A DNA stretch of 64,000 nucleotides from a virus. The number at the start of each line of letters is the position of its first letter. Positions within the stretch are counted from its first letter, which is position 1. Position numbers and translations under genes: made by a program. Below the pieces are notes generated by a model, which was not told the origin of the DNA, did no database searches, and saw nothing but the letters and a program-made list of their open reading frames with translations. Shown here piece after piece: positions 7,358-16,217 of this stretch. The DNA lies in the IMG/VR virus record IMGVR_UViG_3300022223_000004, positions 1 through 64,000 of that record. One strand, written 5' to 3'.

Positions 7358-7915
7358 CTAAAAATGCTGTTTGCCTTCCCTAAAATTATCCTCTGCCTCT
7401 TCTGGTGTACAGGCGGCAGTAGAATAGATAGTACCATCCCTTTGAGAGTTTTTTGCCAATCGTGCATTTATCCTTAAGGCTTTCAAAAATATAGATGCCC
7501 TGTCCAACGTCATTGAAAGATGGAAATTCCCGGTAAGGAAAAAGGAAACCTGATTTTCCCGTACAGAGATGCCCATATATTCTTTCAAAAGGAAAGAAGG
7601 GTCCCGCAGGACAATAGCAGCCGACTCTTGGCTAATAGGTTTAATCGGCTTTCTAATAAATGCTTCCTCAGGATCACTAAGTATTCCAGATGCATTGATT
7701 TTTTTTGCAAGTCCAAGATTCTTCTTTGCAGTTTTTACCACTATCCGGCCCCAATGTAGGTAGCTGAATAGATCAGCATAATGGATCTTTCCTAAAAACC
7801 CGTTACTATCCATTTTTATTAAAACCAAAGGACCTTTATGATCCACCTTTATCCCATAAGGCATTGCCATGCCCTGGGTGGTGCCTTGTGTAGGTTGTGG
7901 GCGATTGTATATCAT
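7358..7915 (-). CDS. Putative virion-associated protein, unknown
   Basis: The 185-residue product has a Gln/Pro/Gly-rich N-terminus followed by a mixed alpha/beta domain. No motif is recognised and no signal peptide is present. ATG at 7915 has AAAGGAAAATAAA. It sits in the tail-fibre cluster with 8-11 bp spacing on both sides, so it is co-expressed with it. Confidence 0.7.
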   Translation of the reverse strand: MIYNRPQPTQGTTQGMAMPYGIKVDHKGPLVLIKMDSNGFLGKIHYADLFSYLHWGRIVVKTAKKNLGLAKKINASGILSDPEEAFIRKPIKPISQESAAIVLRDPSFLLKEYMGISVRENQVSFFLTGNFHLSMTLDRASIFLKALRINARLAKNSQRDGTIYSTAACTPEEAEDNFREGKQHF

Positions 7916-7926
7916 TTTATTTTCCT

Positions 7927-8370
7927 TTAGTCGATTGATATATCCAAAGCACCGGCGGCAAATTCAGGAGTGGTTCCAGTGGCTACTAAACGACTGGCAG
8001 TCAACGCTCCAAAGATTTGCAACACCCCACCACCTGTTAAAGCAAAACCAATTCCGAAGTCTGTCTCGGTCTCAGAGCCGCTAGTGGCTGTAGGGAAGGT
8101 GATGGCATTATCGTTATCTACCACTCCAGATGCCACAGTCCATTGTGCAATGGAACGGGCAACGGCTTGTCGGGCATAACTGCCATACGCAGCTTCAAAT
8201 TGGGATTGAAGTGTATGGGTTTCCAACAAGGTACCTGTATGCAGGCTAATATGTAAACTTCCTGCAACAGTGGATGGTTGTAGACCACTGGCATCCCCTA
8301 CATTGGGAAGTGCGACATTGGTAAAGTATAGATCCAACCAATCATCTTCAAATAAATCCGTAGCACTCAT
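7927..8370 (-). CDS. Tail fibre-like structural protein
   Basis: The 147-residue product follows a pattern shared by many small phage structural proteins: LHISLHTG, then YARQAVARS, WTVASGVVDN, ITFPTATSG, DFGIGFALTGG and a final beta strand pair FAAGALDI. These usually lie next to fibre genes and are thought to be fibre or decoration subunits. The start has GAAGGAGGTG, and its ATG overlaps the stop of the gene upstream (8370-8367). Confidence 0.7.
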   Translation of the reverse strand: MSATDLFEDDWLDLYFTNVALPNVGDASGLQPSTVAGSLHISLHTGTLLETHTLQSQFEAAYGSYARQAVARSIAQWTVASGVVDNDNAITFPTATSGSETETDFGIGFALTGGGVLQIFGALTASRLVATGTTPEFAAGALDISID

Positions 8371-8582
8371 TTTTCACCTCCTTCGATTTTAGTAATAATA
8401 TCTGCCAATTCTTTTGAGGTTTGTTGTCTTTTTCCCTCATCCGATTTCCTTTTAACCTCCAAATCGGCTATAGCTCTGTTTGTGGCCTTGGCTTCGTCAC
8501 TCTCAAGGTAATGCAACTTTTTGCTCACCCTATTAGCTTGGGCCATTTTTCTATCCAAGCGGCTGCCTGTTTTTTTGGACAT
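8367..8582 (-). CDS. Small coiled-coil protein
   Basis: The 71-residue product is highly charged and predicted almost wholly helical (DRKMAQANRVSKKLHYLESDEAKATNRA), with no hydrophobic segment. The TGA overlaps the next gene's ATG. It lies between the holin-like gene and fibre genes. It could be a small lysis or tail accessory protein, but nothing specific can be said. Confidence 0.65.
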   Translation of the reverse strand: MSKKTGSRLDRKMAQANRVSKKLHYLESDEAKATNRAIADLEVKRKSDEGKRQQTSKELADIITKIEGGEK

Positions 8583-8592
8583 GGTTTCCTCC

Positions 8593-9234
8593 TTATCCGT
8601 TAAGCATGTTATTTAATTTTCCTAAAAACCCTTCTGGTTGCGGGGGCCTTATAGGTTGATTGTATGCGGCCGCATACCGCATCTCCTTTTCACGGGTACG
8701 TAGGCCCATGTATCTGTTTACCCAAAGAACCAACGGTGCTATCAATGCGGCCATGCCAAGGCCAAAATTTAAAAAGGCATTTACCGTTTCTGGCTGGTTA
8801 CTATACAAAGCGGTTGCCCCTCCAATTGTCGCTATTAAAACATTGATGGCAACAATTATAAAAGAGCCTACAGCAATGAAGGGCCTCCATTGACTCCCTT
8901 TTGTTTCTGAATTATTCAAAGCTATCAGAGTCTTTGTTTCTTCCTGCTCAATTTTGGTTTCTTCCTGAATCCTCTTTGTGATTTCTTGTTGAATAAGAGC
9001 CTCCAATTCATTTTCTGATTTTTCCAATTCAACCCATTGTTCTGGTGTCATATTTTCCATCACGGCCTTGACTTCTTCCGATGGGGTGTTTTCATCAAAA
9101 GAATTACCAGTGGCTGAATTTATTTTCTCAATTATTTTTCCAGCAACACCAACTTGCGGAATAAAAGTTCCTATAACTTTCCCAATTGGTGAATTGGATG
9201 CTTTACTAAAAAATCCTAATATTTTCTTAAACAT
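8593..9234 (-). CDS. Holin of the 3-TM (GTA-holin) family
   Basis: The 213-residue product has an amphipathic N-terminus, a long charged helix (about 50-110), the SQWRPF motif at 114-119, and hydrophobic segments at about 118-142 and 152-174, ending in a basic tail. This is the layout of the 'holin of 3TMs, for gene-transfer release' family. Such holins sit in the inner membrane and let lysis enzymes reach the peptidoglycan. The adjacent gene at 9237-9668 resembles a spanin, supporting a lysis cassette. Confidence 0.8.
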   Translation of the reverse strand: MFKKILGFFSKASNSPIGKVIGTFIPQVGVAGKIIEKINSATGNSFDENTPSEEVKAVMENMTPEQWVELEKSENELEALIQQEITKRIQEETKIEQEETKTLIALNNSETKGSQWRPFIAVGSFIIVAINVLIATIGGATALYSNQPETVNAFLNFGLGMAALIAPLVLWVNRYMGLRTREKEMRYAAAYNQPIRPPQPEGFLGKLNNMLNG

Positions 9235-9236
9235 AA

Positions 9237-9668
9237 TTAATTTCCTGATTTAATGGTTCTATTCTCTTCCTGTAACAATTCAATGCGCCTTTTCTTTTTT
9301 TCTATCATTGCTCTTTCTAATTGACACCTTCCACATTGTTGAAATTGTATTTTCAATTCAAGCTCTGAAATTTCTTCATCCAAATCTTGAATCTTTTGGT
9401 CATTATTTGATAGCTCAATTTTATCCTCAACCATATCATCAATTTGGGATATCTGTTCTTGGATATCATCAATCTTTGATTGTGTTTGTAATTCAATATT
9501 TCGGTGTTCATCTTCGTCTATAAAAGTAGTATTAAGGTAATACGCGCCAGCACCAACAGCGGACGATCCAAGGAATAGCAAAATTCCAAAAACCATTTTT
9601 ATGTTATTTAATATCTCACTTATTGGCATTCCCATGATCCCTCCTACTGCTAAAAGAAACTTGTGCAT
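9237..9668 (-). CDS. Membrane-anchored coiled coil (spanin/Rz-like candidate)
   Basis: The 143-residue product has an N-terminal hydrophobic segment (about 24-48) followed by a long acidic coiled coil (about 50-135) with a CGRC pair near residue 112. One N-terminal membrane anchor and a periplasmic coiled coil match the form of inner-membrane spanins (Rz), which link the membranes during lysis of Gram-negative hosts. It sits directly upstream of the holin gene. No Rz1-like lipoprotein is seen, so the call rests on architecture only. Confidence 0.6.
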   Translation of the reverse strand: MHKFLLAVGGIMGMPISEILNNIKMVFGILLFLGSSAVGAGAYYLNTTFIDEDEHRNIELQTQSKIDDIQEQISQIDDMVEDKIELSNNDQKIQDLDEEISELELKIQFQQCGRCQLERAMIEKKKRRIELLQEENRTIKSGN

Positions 9669-9719
9669 TTCTATCTCCTTAAAAGTTAAAAAACCAATCC
9701 ATTGGTCTTTATATTCAGT

Positions 9720-10313
9720 TTACACTTTTATGAATTCCACTTTCAAATCCTTTACAATTTCAAACATGGTTTCCTCTATCCCAATGCTACCATCTTCAAG
9801 GACTTCCTTTTTAGAATGTGAAACAACATTGGCCCAAAATGTTTCCATATTTTTTCCAAAAATTTGTTCATGCAATGGAACAAGCCTTTCTTCAGGAAAA
9901 TCATCATTGCAACAATCCTCAATTGGAAATCTATTTTTTCCTGTTCCTTCTGGCAAAGGAACTTTCCCTTTGTTCCCTGTTTCAGAATTTTTAAATGGAC
10001 CCCTTGAAAATTCCATTACACAATTACATACATTTTTGTGTGTTATTTCATCAAGTTTACTAATTGCTTTTAATATTTTAAGGCAATCATAACAAGAAGT
10101 GATTTCGCTTTTTGATCCTAGATAATATAAAAATTCTTTATAGTTTGTTGTCGTTATTTTGTCTTTTCTTGTTTCACCACAAACTGGAATATTTATTTCA
10201 TCGCTATCACTTCCAGTAAATTCAAAATGGATCAAATTTGCTTTAACACTTTTTTCAAGTGTATCAATTGATAGATTTGAATTTTTATTTAACAAATTTT
10301 CTAATTCTTTCAT
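9720..10313 (-). CDS. Cys-rich hypothetical protein
   Basis: The 197-residue product contains three Cys pairs (SCYDC, NVCNC, EDCCND) that could bind zinc. It is otherwise acidic and soluble, without a signal peptide. It lies between the acetyltransferase-like gene and the lysis genes. Both it and the next gene are more AT-rich and have plainer codons than the tail genes around them, which hints that the pair is a later insertion (moron-like). Confidence 0.65.
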   Translation of the reverse strand: MKELENLLNKNSNLSIDTLEKSVKANLIHFEFTGSDSDEINIPVCGETRKDKITTTNYKEFLYYLGSKSEITSCYDCLKILKAISKLDEITHKNVCNCVMEFSRGPFKNSETGNKGKVPLPEGTGKNRFPIEDCCNDDFPEERLVPLHEQIFGKNMETFWANVVSHSKKEVLEDGSIGIEETMFEIVKDLKVEFIKV

Positions 10314-10327
10314 TTTTCATTCCTCCT

Positions 10328-10936
10328 TTAAAAAATTACAGTATAGGATATTTTTTGTTGGGGAGTTAAAGAATCATTAACTTCCTGCCATGTCAATTTA
10401 ATATCTTTAGTGTACATTCTACAAAATTCTGAAAATCCATTATCAATCCTTTCTGGAATTCTTGATAATGATTTTTGATAAACTGGATTCGATTCGTTCA
10501 AGTTATCTGGACTTTCTCCTTGCAATAAAACAGAATAAACACCTTCATCCGCTTTTAAAAATTGATTTGCAAACCACACAATTGATTCTTCTATTTTGTT
10601 TGTATAATGGCCAAGATTCCTTTTTGATGGATGGACAGACAAATGGTCAATTTTAAAACCTGATATTTGATAATTAAAATAATCCCATCTAAAAGCGGCA
10701 ATTGGGGTGTCATCGGATAAGCAAAAAATACTGTAGACGTTTTCAATTGTTGGTTTTGTTGTTTGTGAAATTTTCGAATTTATATTTGAATAAACCGTGT
10801 TTTTGATGGCCTTTTCTATTTGTGATGGTGAATGCGCCCCTGCTGGCCAGTCTTCCATGCATTCAATAACAAAAAGAATATCGGATTCGTTTGCTTCCCT
10901 GAAATAATGTTTCAAAATATTATGTTCAACTTTCAT
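10328..10936 (-). CDS. GNAT-like acetyltransferase
   Basis: The 202-residue product contains a probable GNAT core: strand IAAFRWDY, then HLSVHPSKRNLGHYTNKI, which matches the beta4-alpha3 acetyl-CoA loop (V-x-P-x-x-R-x-x-G), followed by the helix EESIVWFANQF. Assignment rests on this motif only. It starts right after the tail-tip stop (TAAATG) with GGAG in the stop region. An acetyltransferase between tail and lysis genes might modify a virion or host protein; the substrate is unknown. Its AT-rich codons resemble its neighbour at 9720-10313. Confidence 0.55.
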   Translation of the reverse strand: MKVEHNILKHYFREANESDILFVIECMEDWPAGAHSPSQIEKAIKNTVYSNINSKISQTTKPTIENVYSIFCLSDDTPIAAFRWDYFNYQISGFKIDHLSVHPSKRNLGHYTNKIEESIVWFANQFLKADEGVYSVLLQGESPDNLNESNPVYQKSLSRIPERIDNGFSEFCRMYTKDIKLTWQEVNDSLTPQQKISYTVIF

Positions 10937-13900
10937 TTATTTAACTCCTGCAACTCCCGGTGATGGTGCTATAACAACAGCGGGAATTTCAATAAACTTG
11001 CCAGTGGCTGTATGGGTAACTTTTATTGTGTACCCTGCTGAATTGCCGCCATAATTTGCCGATAAATATCTTTGGTATATTGATGATATTATAGTTCCAT
11101 CCCAAACTGATCTTCCTGTATTTGATCCTATGTCAACCGTAAAATCTCCAACAACCGCACCATATGAACTAGCAAAAGCATACCAGAATGAACGAATCTT
11201 TAAAGCAATATTTGTGCTTGATGTCTCTGAGCCATAATAAACAACATGGCGAAAAGTAAAAGTAGCAACAACAATCCCCCCTTCTTCAAAACGAATAGTG
11301 GATTCATTCCACAATTGTGTTGAATAGGTATAGGTCGCCAAATTGTCATATGTATAAATCATATAGCCGGTTCTTTTCGGCCCGTAATTTGTGCCATCGT
11401 ACTCAAATTGTATTTGTGGTGTTTGTACTGGTTGCAACGAAGATTTCTCAACCGATATTCCCGCTGAAATATAAGTTGCATCAAGGGAACTTTGTAATCT
11501 ACCGACTGAGCTTAAAGCGGTTGGAACTCGACCATCTGTTAATTCGGTTGGCCTGTTTGCAAGATACGTTGACCAATTGGCACCATACCCTGCTTGGTAG
11601 CTTGAGCCATTGTGACCGTAAAAAAATCTGTTTGTGCTATGGATCCATAAATCACCTGTATCGCCTGCTGGAGTTGTTGATTGTACAAAAATATTATTAT
11701 TGGTAGCTGAGGTTTCAATTCCAGAAAGCTTTGTATTTGCAGTGCCATCAAGATTCGCCAAACTTTTATTAATAACCTGAGTTATTAAGTCTGCCGAATT
11801 CTCTGTTGCTAATGCACCTGCATCAGAAATATTAGCCATTACATTATTGGTAACACTGGATGCCAAATCGGCCCCATTGCCTAGTTGATAACTGGAACCG
11901 TTATGACCATAAATATATTTATTGGTACTGTGGATCCAAATATCACCAGTGTCACCTGCTGGTGTACCAGTTTGGACAAAAATATTATTATTGGTTGCTG
12001 AGGTTTCAATTCCAGAAAGCTTTGTATTTGCAGTGGCGTCCACATTGGCTAAACTTTTATTTATAACTTCACCCGTGGATAAGTCCACATTATCTTTTGT
12101 CGCCAATGCACCTGAATCTGAAATATTAACCATTTGATTATTGGAAACGGAAGTTGCCAAATCAGCACCATTACCTATTTGGAAAGAGCTTCCATTATGC
12201 CCATAAATATATTTAGTGGTGCTGTGAATCCATATGTCGCCATTATCACCTGCTGGTGTACCAGTTTGTACGAATACCTGGTTTTTTGTTGCTCCTACAC
12301 TTGCAGGGTTAGGGGTAATTGGTGTCCAATTGGTCCAATCCCCCACCTCTCCATTTGCGTAGTATGATCGTATCCTATAATGTCGTGGTGCTGAGTCTGA
12401 CACATCATCTATAACCGCGGGTTCTACAAAGTTACGGGTTACTTCTGAAGCTCCTGGGGACCCAGCAGAATCCGCGGCCCTTTCATATTCATAATGGGAA
12501 ACGGCTGTTTGCCCCTCATCCTCTATCTCAAGTAGAATTCCATCTGGGATGGTTTTAAATGGCTTTAAAACTGGCTTTCTAGGTGTACTAGTTGGCACAG
12601 TTTCATCCGCTCCTGGAGTATTAAGGGATTCGCTACCTGTATCATATGTACCCGAATTAGCTTGTTCCATTACCAAAACAGGGAATCCATTTTCAAAGGA
12701 ATATTTTTTAATTCTATAAGTTCCAGAGATATCAGGAATATCAACGGTCACCATATCCCACCATCCAACTTGCAAGGCTTTCATGTTACATGGTATAGAA
12801 AGTATCTTTTGTTCCCTGGACCTCCTCTTTTCTATATTAGCGCGATACTGAGCACGGTATTCATTATCAATACCAGGACAATCTATCTCTATTATGATTT
12901 GATTGCCGCCGTCCGCTGTTTCGTATGAACTGTCAGTCATCAATTTACAGACTTCCTCTCTGTAATCCCTTGATGCACTTACATAGTTTACCTTCACAGC
13001 ATTATAAAGATCGCTAATCTGTTTTTTAGTTGTATAGGAAATAGGACCAGCTACCCAGGATTCATCTATAGTTATAGTTGGTGCGGTATATTCTCCAGCA
13101 TGGCATTTCCATGTTCCTGCTATAACGTCAAAATTAATGACTCCTGCCATACAAGCTTCCAGCATATCTATATTATCTTCCGGCTCAGAAGAGGCGAATG
13201 CTAAATTGGCTGTATATTTTTTAATGGTAGTGGTATCCGGAGCAAGGAAAGTGGTATCACATACATTGGCAGCGGCTGCAAAGGTATCCCAACCGTCCTG
13301 TGTAAAATCCTCATCTGGATCGGAACCGAGTCCACCATCTAATTCATCCATCACTATATAAGTAGCGGCTATCACCGCTGGGTTGTCGGACCATTCCCAT
13401 GTTGAGGGATCATTGGCCCTGTGCAACCCAGAGCCTCCCCTTGTGGTATCTTTCCGAACGTCATAGCATTTATTCCCTTTAATGAGCCTATTAAGCTCAG
13501 ATGGTTTTCCATTTGGAAAAGCTTTCTGGAATTTCTTCTCATTATCTGCACCCATAGGTCTTATTAATTTCAATACCGTATAGGGAATGCCTTTTAGTTT
13601 ATGGTTAACAGTCCAACCATCATATGCAGCCTCCAGCCATCCATTATAGGGCTGGGTATCTAATCCCTGATAGGATTGCAAGTATACCATAGGATTCGAG
13701 GAAGCATCTTTCCATTTGAATAGGTCAACGTAATGCACTATCCCAAGGTCCAGCACTATGTCCGCATCAGGTATTCTTTCACCATCAATCCAGAGGTCCT
13801 CTAGACCCTCAATTCCCCCTGTGTGTGTGATTCCATGAGCAATCCCCACATATAATTCTTCCTTTGATCCATCACCATCAACGTCCCTAGTTTTCACAGG

Positions 13901-14131
13901 CACTATATTTTTTCCACCAACCCTTACGGTGCCCCATAAAGATGGCAGTATCTCAATACCTCTGGTAGAGTTTACCCTTAACTGGGCCACAGTGAATGGT
14001 GGAATCTGAGGTGGCCTGGTCATTCCAGAAATTAAAAGACTAAAGCCCAGATTAGTCAGGTATGGATTTTTAGTGTATCCCCCAACTATAATAAGCGTGA
14101 GTCCTACAATTATTCGAACCGCCCTAGACAT
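10937..14131 (-). CDS. Central tail tip / host-specificity protein (lambda J-like)
   Basis: The 1064-residue protein has a hydrophobic N-terminus, an N-terminal half with features of phage tail-component proteins (SLWGTVRVGGKNIVP; DELDGGLGSDPDEDF), an Ig/FN3-like region near 520-600, then tandem repeats of about 97-99 residues (from about residue 612) with GDTGDIWIHSTNKYIYGHNG. A unique C-terminal domain of about 180 residues probably carries receptor specificity. It occupies the place of lambda J after NlpC/P60-like and minor tail genes. ATG at 14131 has AGGAGG and overlaps the previous stop. Confidence 0.8.
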   Translation of the reverse strand: MSRAVRIIVGLTLIIVGGYTKNPYLTNLGFSLLISGMTRPPQIPPFTVAQLRVNSTRGIEILPSLWGTVRVGGKNIVPVKTRDVDGDGSKEELYVGIAHGITHTGGIEGLEDLWIDGERIPDADIVLDLGIVHYVDLFKWKDASSNPMVYLQSYQGLDTQPYNGWLEAAYDGWTVNHKLKGIPYTVLKLIRPMGADNEKKFQKAFPNGKPSELNRLIKGNKCYDVRKDTTRGGSGLHRANDPSTWEWSDNPAVIAATYIVMDELDGGLGSDPDEDFTQDGWDTFAAAANVCDTTFLAPDTTTIKKYTANLAFASSEPEDNIDMLEACMAGVINFDVIAGTWKCHAGEYTAPTITIDESWVAGPISYTTKKQISDLYNAVKVNYVSASRDYREEVCKLMTDSSYETADGGNQIIIEIDCPGIDNEYRAQYRANIEKRRSREQKILSIPCNMKALQVGWWDMVTVDIPDISGTYRIKKYSFENGFPVLVMEQANSGTYDTGSESLNTPGADETVPTSTPRKPVLKPFKTIPDGILLEIEDEGQTAVSHYEYERAADSAGSPGASEVTRNFVEPAVIDDVSDSAPRHYRIRSYYANGEVGDWTNWTPITPNPASVGATKNQVFVQTGTPAGDNGDIWIHSTTKYIYGHNGSSFQIGNGADLATSVSNNQMVNISDSGALATKDNVDLSTGEVINKSLANVDATANTKLSGIETSATNNNIFVQTGTPAGDTGDIWIHSTNKYIYGHNGSSYQLGNGADLASSVTNNVMANISDAGALATENSADLITQVINKSLANLDGTANTKLSGIETSATNNNIFVQSTTPAGDTGDLWIHSTNRFFYGHNGSSYQAGYGANWSTYLANRPTELTDGRVPTALSSVGRLQSSLDATYISAGISVEKSSLQPVQTPQIQFEYDGTNYGPKRTGYMIYTYDNLATYTYSTQLWNESTIRFEEGGIVVATFTFRHVVYYGSETSSTNIALKIRSFWYAFASSYGAVVGDFTVDIGSNTGRSVWDGTIISSIYQRYLSANYGGNSAGYTIKVTHTATGKFIEIPAVVIAPSPGVAGVK
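11600..12290 (-). repeat. Tandem 291-bp in-frame repeats in the tail-tip gene
   Basis: Segments around 11600-11760, 11850-12050 and 12150-12290 are close copies. For example AGGTTTCAATTCCAGAAAGC occurs at 11710 and 12001, exactly 291 bp (97 codons) apart. The third copy is partial. They encode repeated fibre-like modules between the conserved body and the variable tip, and may allow length or specificity change by recombination. Confidence 0.8.
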
Positions 14132-14546
14132 GCCAGCACCTCCTAGCCAGGTTCAATGGCATTCGAACTAATCCATGGTCGGCTACTGCTACTACCCTAT
14201 GACTTTCTACAATTCCAAAACTTTCTCCATCACCCCAGTCTCCTAAAGCAATGTCTCCTGATAGCGCCTGTAATGGTGCTATAGGATCACCATAGAAATG
14301 GATCAATACATCCTCAAAAGGATTTGTAACTGTAATGTTTCGCTCTTTTAACCACTTAATTAGGATTTTAATTCCTCCCATTTCATCGGAATAGGTTCCA
14401 TTTATTCTCTCTAATAGTGTAAGAAGCTCAGAGTCATTGGTACGTCTATATAGATATTTTGCAGTAAAAATGGCACAGTCCATTTCTCCATACTGAAATG
14501 GTGTGTGTAATTCTTCTGTTAAAAAATCTATTAGGACTTTATCCAT
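14124..14546 (-). CDS. NlpC/P60-like tail assembly protein (DUF6950-type)
   Basis: The 140-residue product has HTPFQYGEMDCAIFTAKYLY near residues 14-33, with a Cys after a Met-Asp pair at the start of a helix, then SGDIALGD and SFGIVESHRVVAVADHGL. This is the circularly compact papain-like fold seen in phage NlpC/P60-type tail proteins, located before the tail-tip gene. It may cleave peptidoglycan or process tail proteins. ATG overlaps the upstream stop (TAATG). Confidence 0.7.
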   Translation of the reverse strand: MDKVLIDFLTEELHTPFQYGEMDCAIFTAKYLYRRTNDSELLTLLERINGTYSDEMGGIKILIKWLKERNITVTNPFEDVLIHFYGDPIAPLQALSGDIALGDWGDGESFGIVESHRVVAVADHGLVRMPLNLARRCWHV

Positions 14547-15169
14547 TACTTTTGCCTTGTTCTCTTAGAACCATCATAAGCTCCACCACCGCCTCCGGCT
14601 CTTATAGGTGTTCCGCCCCATTGATCACTTGAGTTTTCTATATGGAGTACCATGTTTAATCCAGTATCCCCAGGACGCCTATGCTGTTGGTCCGCATCGG
14701 AAGCACATACCCGGCGAGGTCTCAGGAGCAAGGCAGTATAGCTCTCCAAAGTCACATCCAATACAGCGGAGCCTTCATCAATATTCAGAGCGGCTTGGCT
14801 AAGATAAGGTCTTCCCGTCCTTATCAATGCATCCTCTAATGGCCTTAAATCCTCTTTTAAGAATGCAAAGGCTGTTTCCACTCTGCTAAATTGGTAGTTG
14901 CCTGCAAAGGCCGCTTTTAGATCGGCATCCGTTCCCGGAAGTTGGATCATTATCCTGCCCGGAACCCTCGATTCATTCACTTCCACCCCATCGGGATCAG
15001 TTATGGCCGCTGGAACGTAGGTAACGCTGGTACCAGGGTGCGTATACTCAAATGGCAAGGAACTATAAGCCTTAACCCCTGTTGGTGCTGGGAAAGTTAT
15101 TTTAAGGAATAAAGCTTTCCTATACGCAGGGTTTGTGGCTTCAGTCGTTTGTAGGGTAGTTAATGTCAT
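14546..15169 (-). CDS. Minor tail protein
   Basis: The 207-residue product has an N-terminal beta-rich domain and a C-terminal part with RRVCASDADQQHRRPGDTGL, which resembles the Cys/Asp/His motif of DUF2163/BR0599-like and lambda L-like minor tail proteins that bind metal at the tail tip. It lies between another minor tail gene and the NlpC/P60-like gene, the expected order. Family naming is tentative. Confidence 0.6.
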   Translation of the reverse strand: MTLTTLQTTEATNPAYRKALFLKITFPAPTGVKAYSSLPFEYTHPGTSVTYVPAAITDPDGVEVNESRVPGRIMIQLPGTDADLKAAFAGNYQFSRVETAFAFLKEDLRPLEDALIRTGRPYLSQAALNIDEGSAVLDVTLESYTALLLRPRRVCASDADQQHRRPGDTGLNMVLHIENSSDQWGGTPIRAGGGGGAYDGSKRTRQK

Positions 15170-15175
15170 TATTCA

Positions 15176-16216
15176 TCAAGCTCCGGGTGCCAATAAATCT
15201 TCTTCAAGGTAAATACTAAAACTGGATACAACTGGCTTGCTTATGCTTTCATCATTAGAGCCAGTACCCTCTGTAGGGAATATTCCATAGAATCTGGGCC
15301 TGTGTATCATAACAGGCGCACTATCTACTGGTGACGTATAAATCGGAATATCCAAATAAGCATACCCTATGCCTCCGGAATCACTGTCCAGGTTTGCTGT
15401 TAATTTTTTCAGTTCCATTTTAGGATTCTTCTTTGATCCTGTTACATCCGTTAAGATAGTAATGTACTCATTGGCTTTTAATATGCCATCCCTTGACGCT
15501 GGCAAATCCTTTAATTTTAAAACACTGCCAGTTTGGGAGGCCCCATCTACTCTGGCACATCTGGCAAAGGAAGCTCCAGAATAGAATAGATGATTACCCG
15601 CGGCGGCTACTCTCGATGCTAGGCGAATGGTGTGATTCCTAGTGACTGAAGGAATCGCCACCCCAACTAAAAAGCCTGGAGCATCTACGTCCAAAAGGAA
15701 TAGATCAACCGCACCAGTGTCATCCCTCACCTGCATTCTAGCCAAGGCATGAGTCCCTGGTTCCGCAACCACTATAAACAAATAAGGAACTCCCGCGGTC
15801 AGGCTTATGGTCTGGGAGGCAATCGCGGCATTGATTGCATCCGAATTTTGTACTTTAATTTTCCTAAGGGAATCTTTTAAACTTGCATTAGTAGCATTCC
15901 ATGATGCCGTGCCATCAAAAAAGGGATTGGCTAATAGTTCAACAAATTCCGCATTACTCCCAGAAGGACTCCTGGCTGCATTAAACATTTCACCAATAGT
16001 GTAGGAGTCTCCAGCACTAGCCGTATCCAGCCATCTGCTTATCTCTTGCCGATTATCATCTTGAGTCAGTTCCCAGGTTAAAGCTATTCCTCTTTTGTCA
16101 TTAGGGATCCTCTCCCTCTGGACAAAATTATAGGGGCCCTTCACTTCTCTATCTACCCTGACTAAGGATGCCCGGATAGAGGAGCTTAATACACTGGGTA
16201 ATGGGTAAAATTTCAT
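15176..16216 (-). CDS. Minor tail protein, distal-tail-like
   Basis: The 346-residue product is mostly beta-structured, with no transmembrane segment. Position directly after the tape measure gene is that of lambda M or Dit-like proteins which start the tail tip. ATG at 16216 follows GAGGTACATAAA. The sequence alone does not identify the family. Confidence 0.65.
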   Translation of the reverse strand: MKFYPLPSVLSSSIRASLVRVDREVKGPYNFVQRERIPNDKRGIALTWELTQDDNRQEISRWLDTASAGDSYTIGEMFNAARSPSGSNAEFVELLANPFFDGTASWNATNASLKDSLRKIKVQNSDAINAAIASQTISLTAGVPYLFIVVAEPGTHALARMQVRDDTGAVDLFLLDVDAPGFLVGVAIPSVTRNHTIRLASRVAAAGNHLFYSGASFARCARVDGASQTGSVLKLKDLPASRDGILKANEYITILTDVTGSKKNPKMELKKLTANLDSDSGGIGYAYLDIPIYTSPVDSAPVMIHRPRFYGIFPTEGTGSNDESISKPVVSSFSIYLEEDLLAPGA

Positions 16217-16217
16217 T

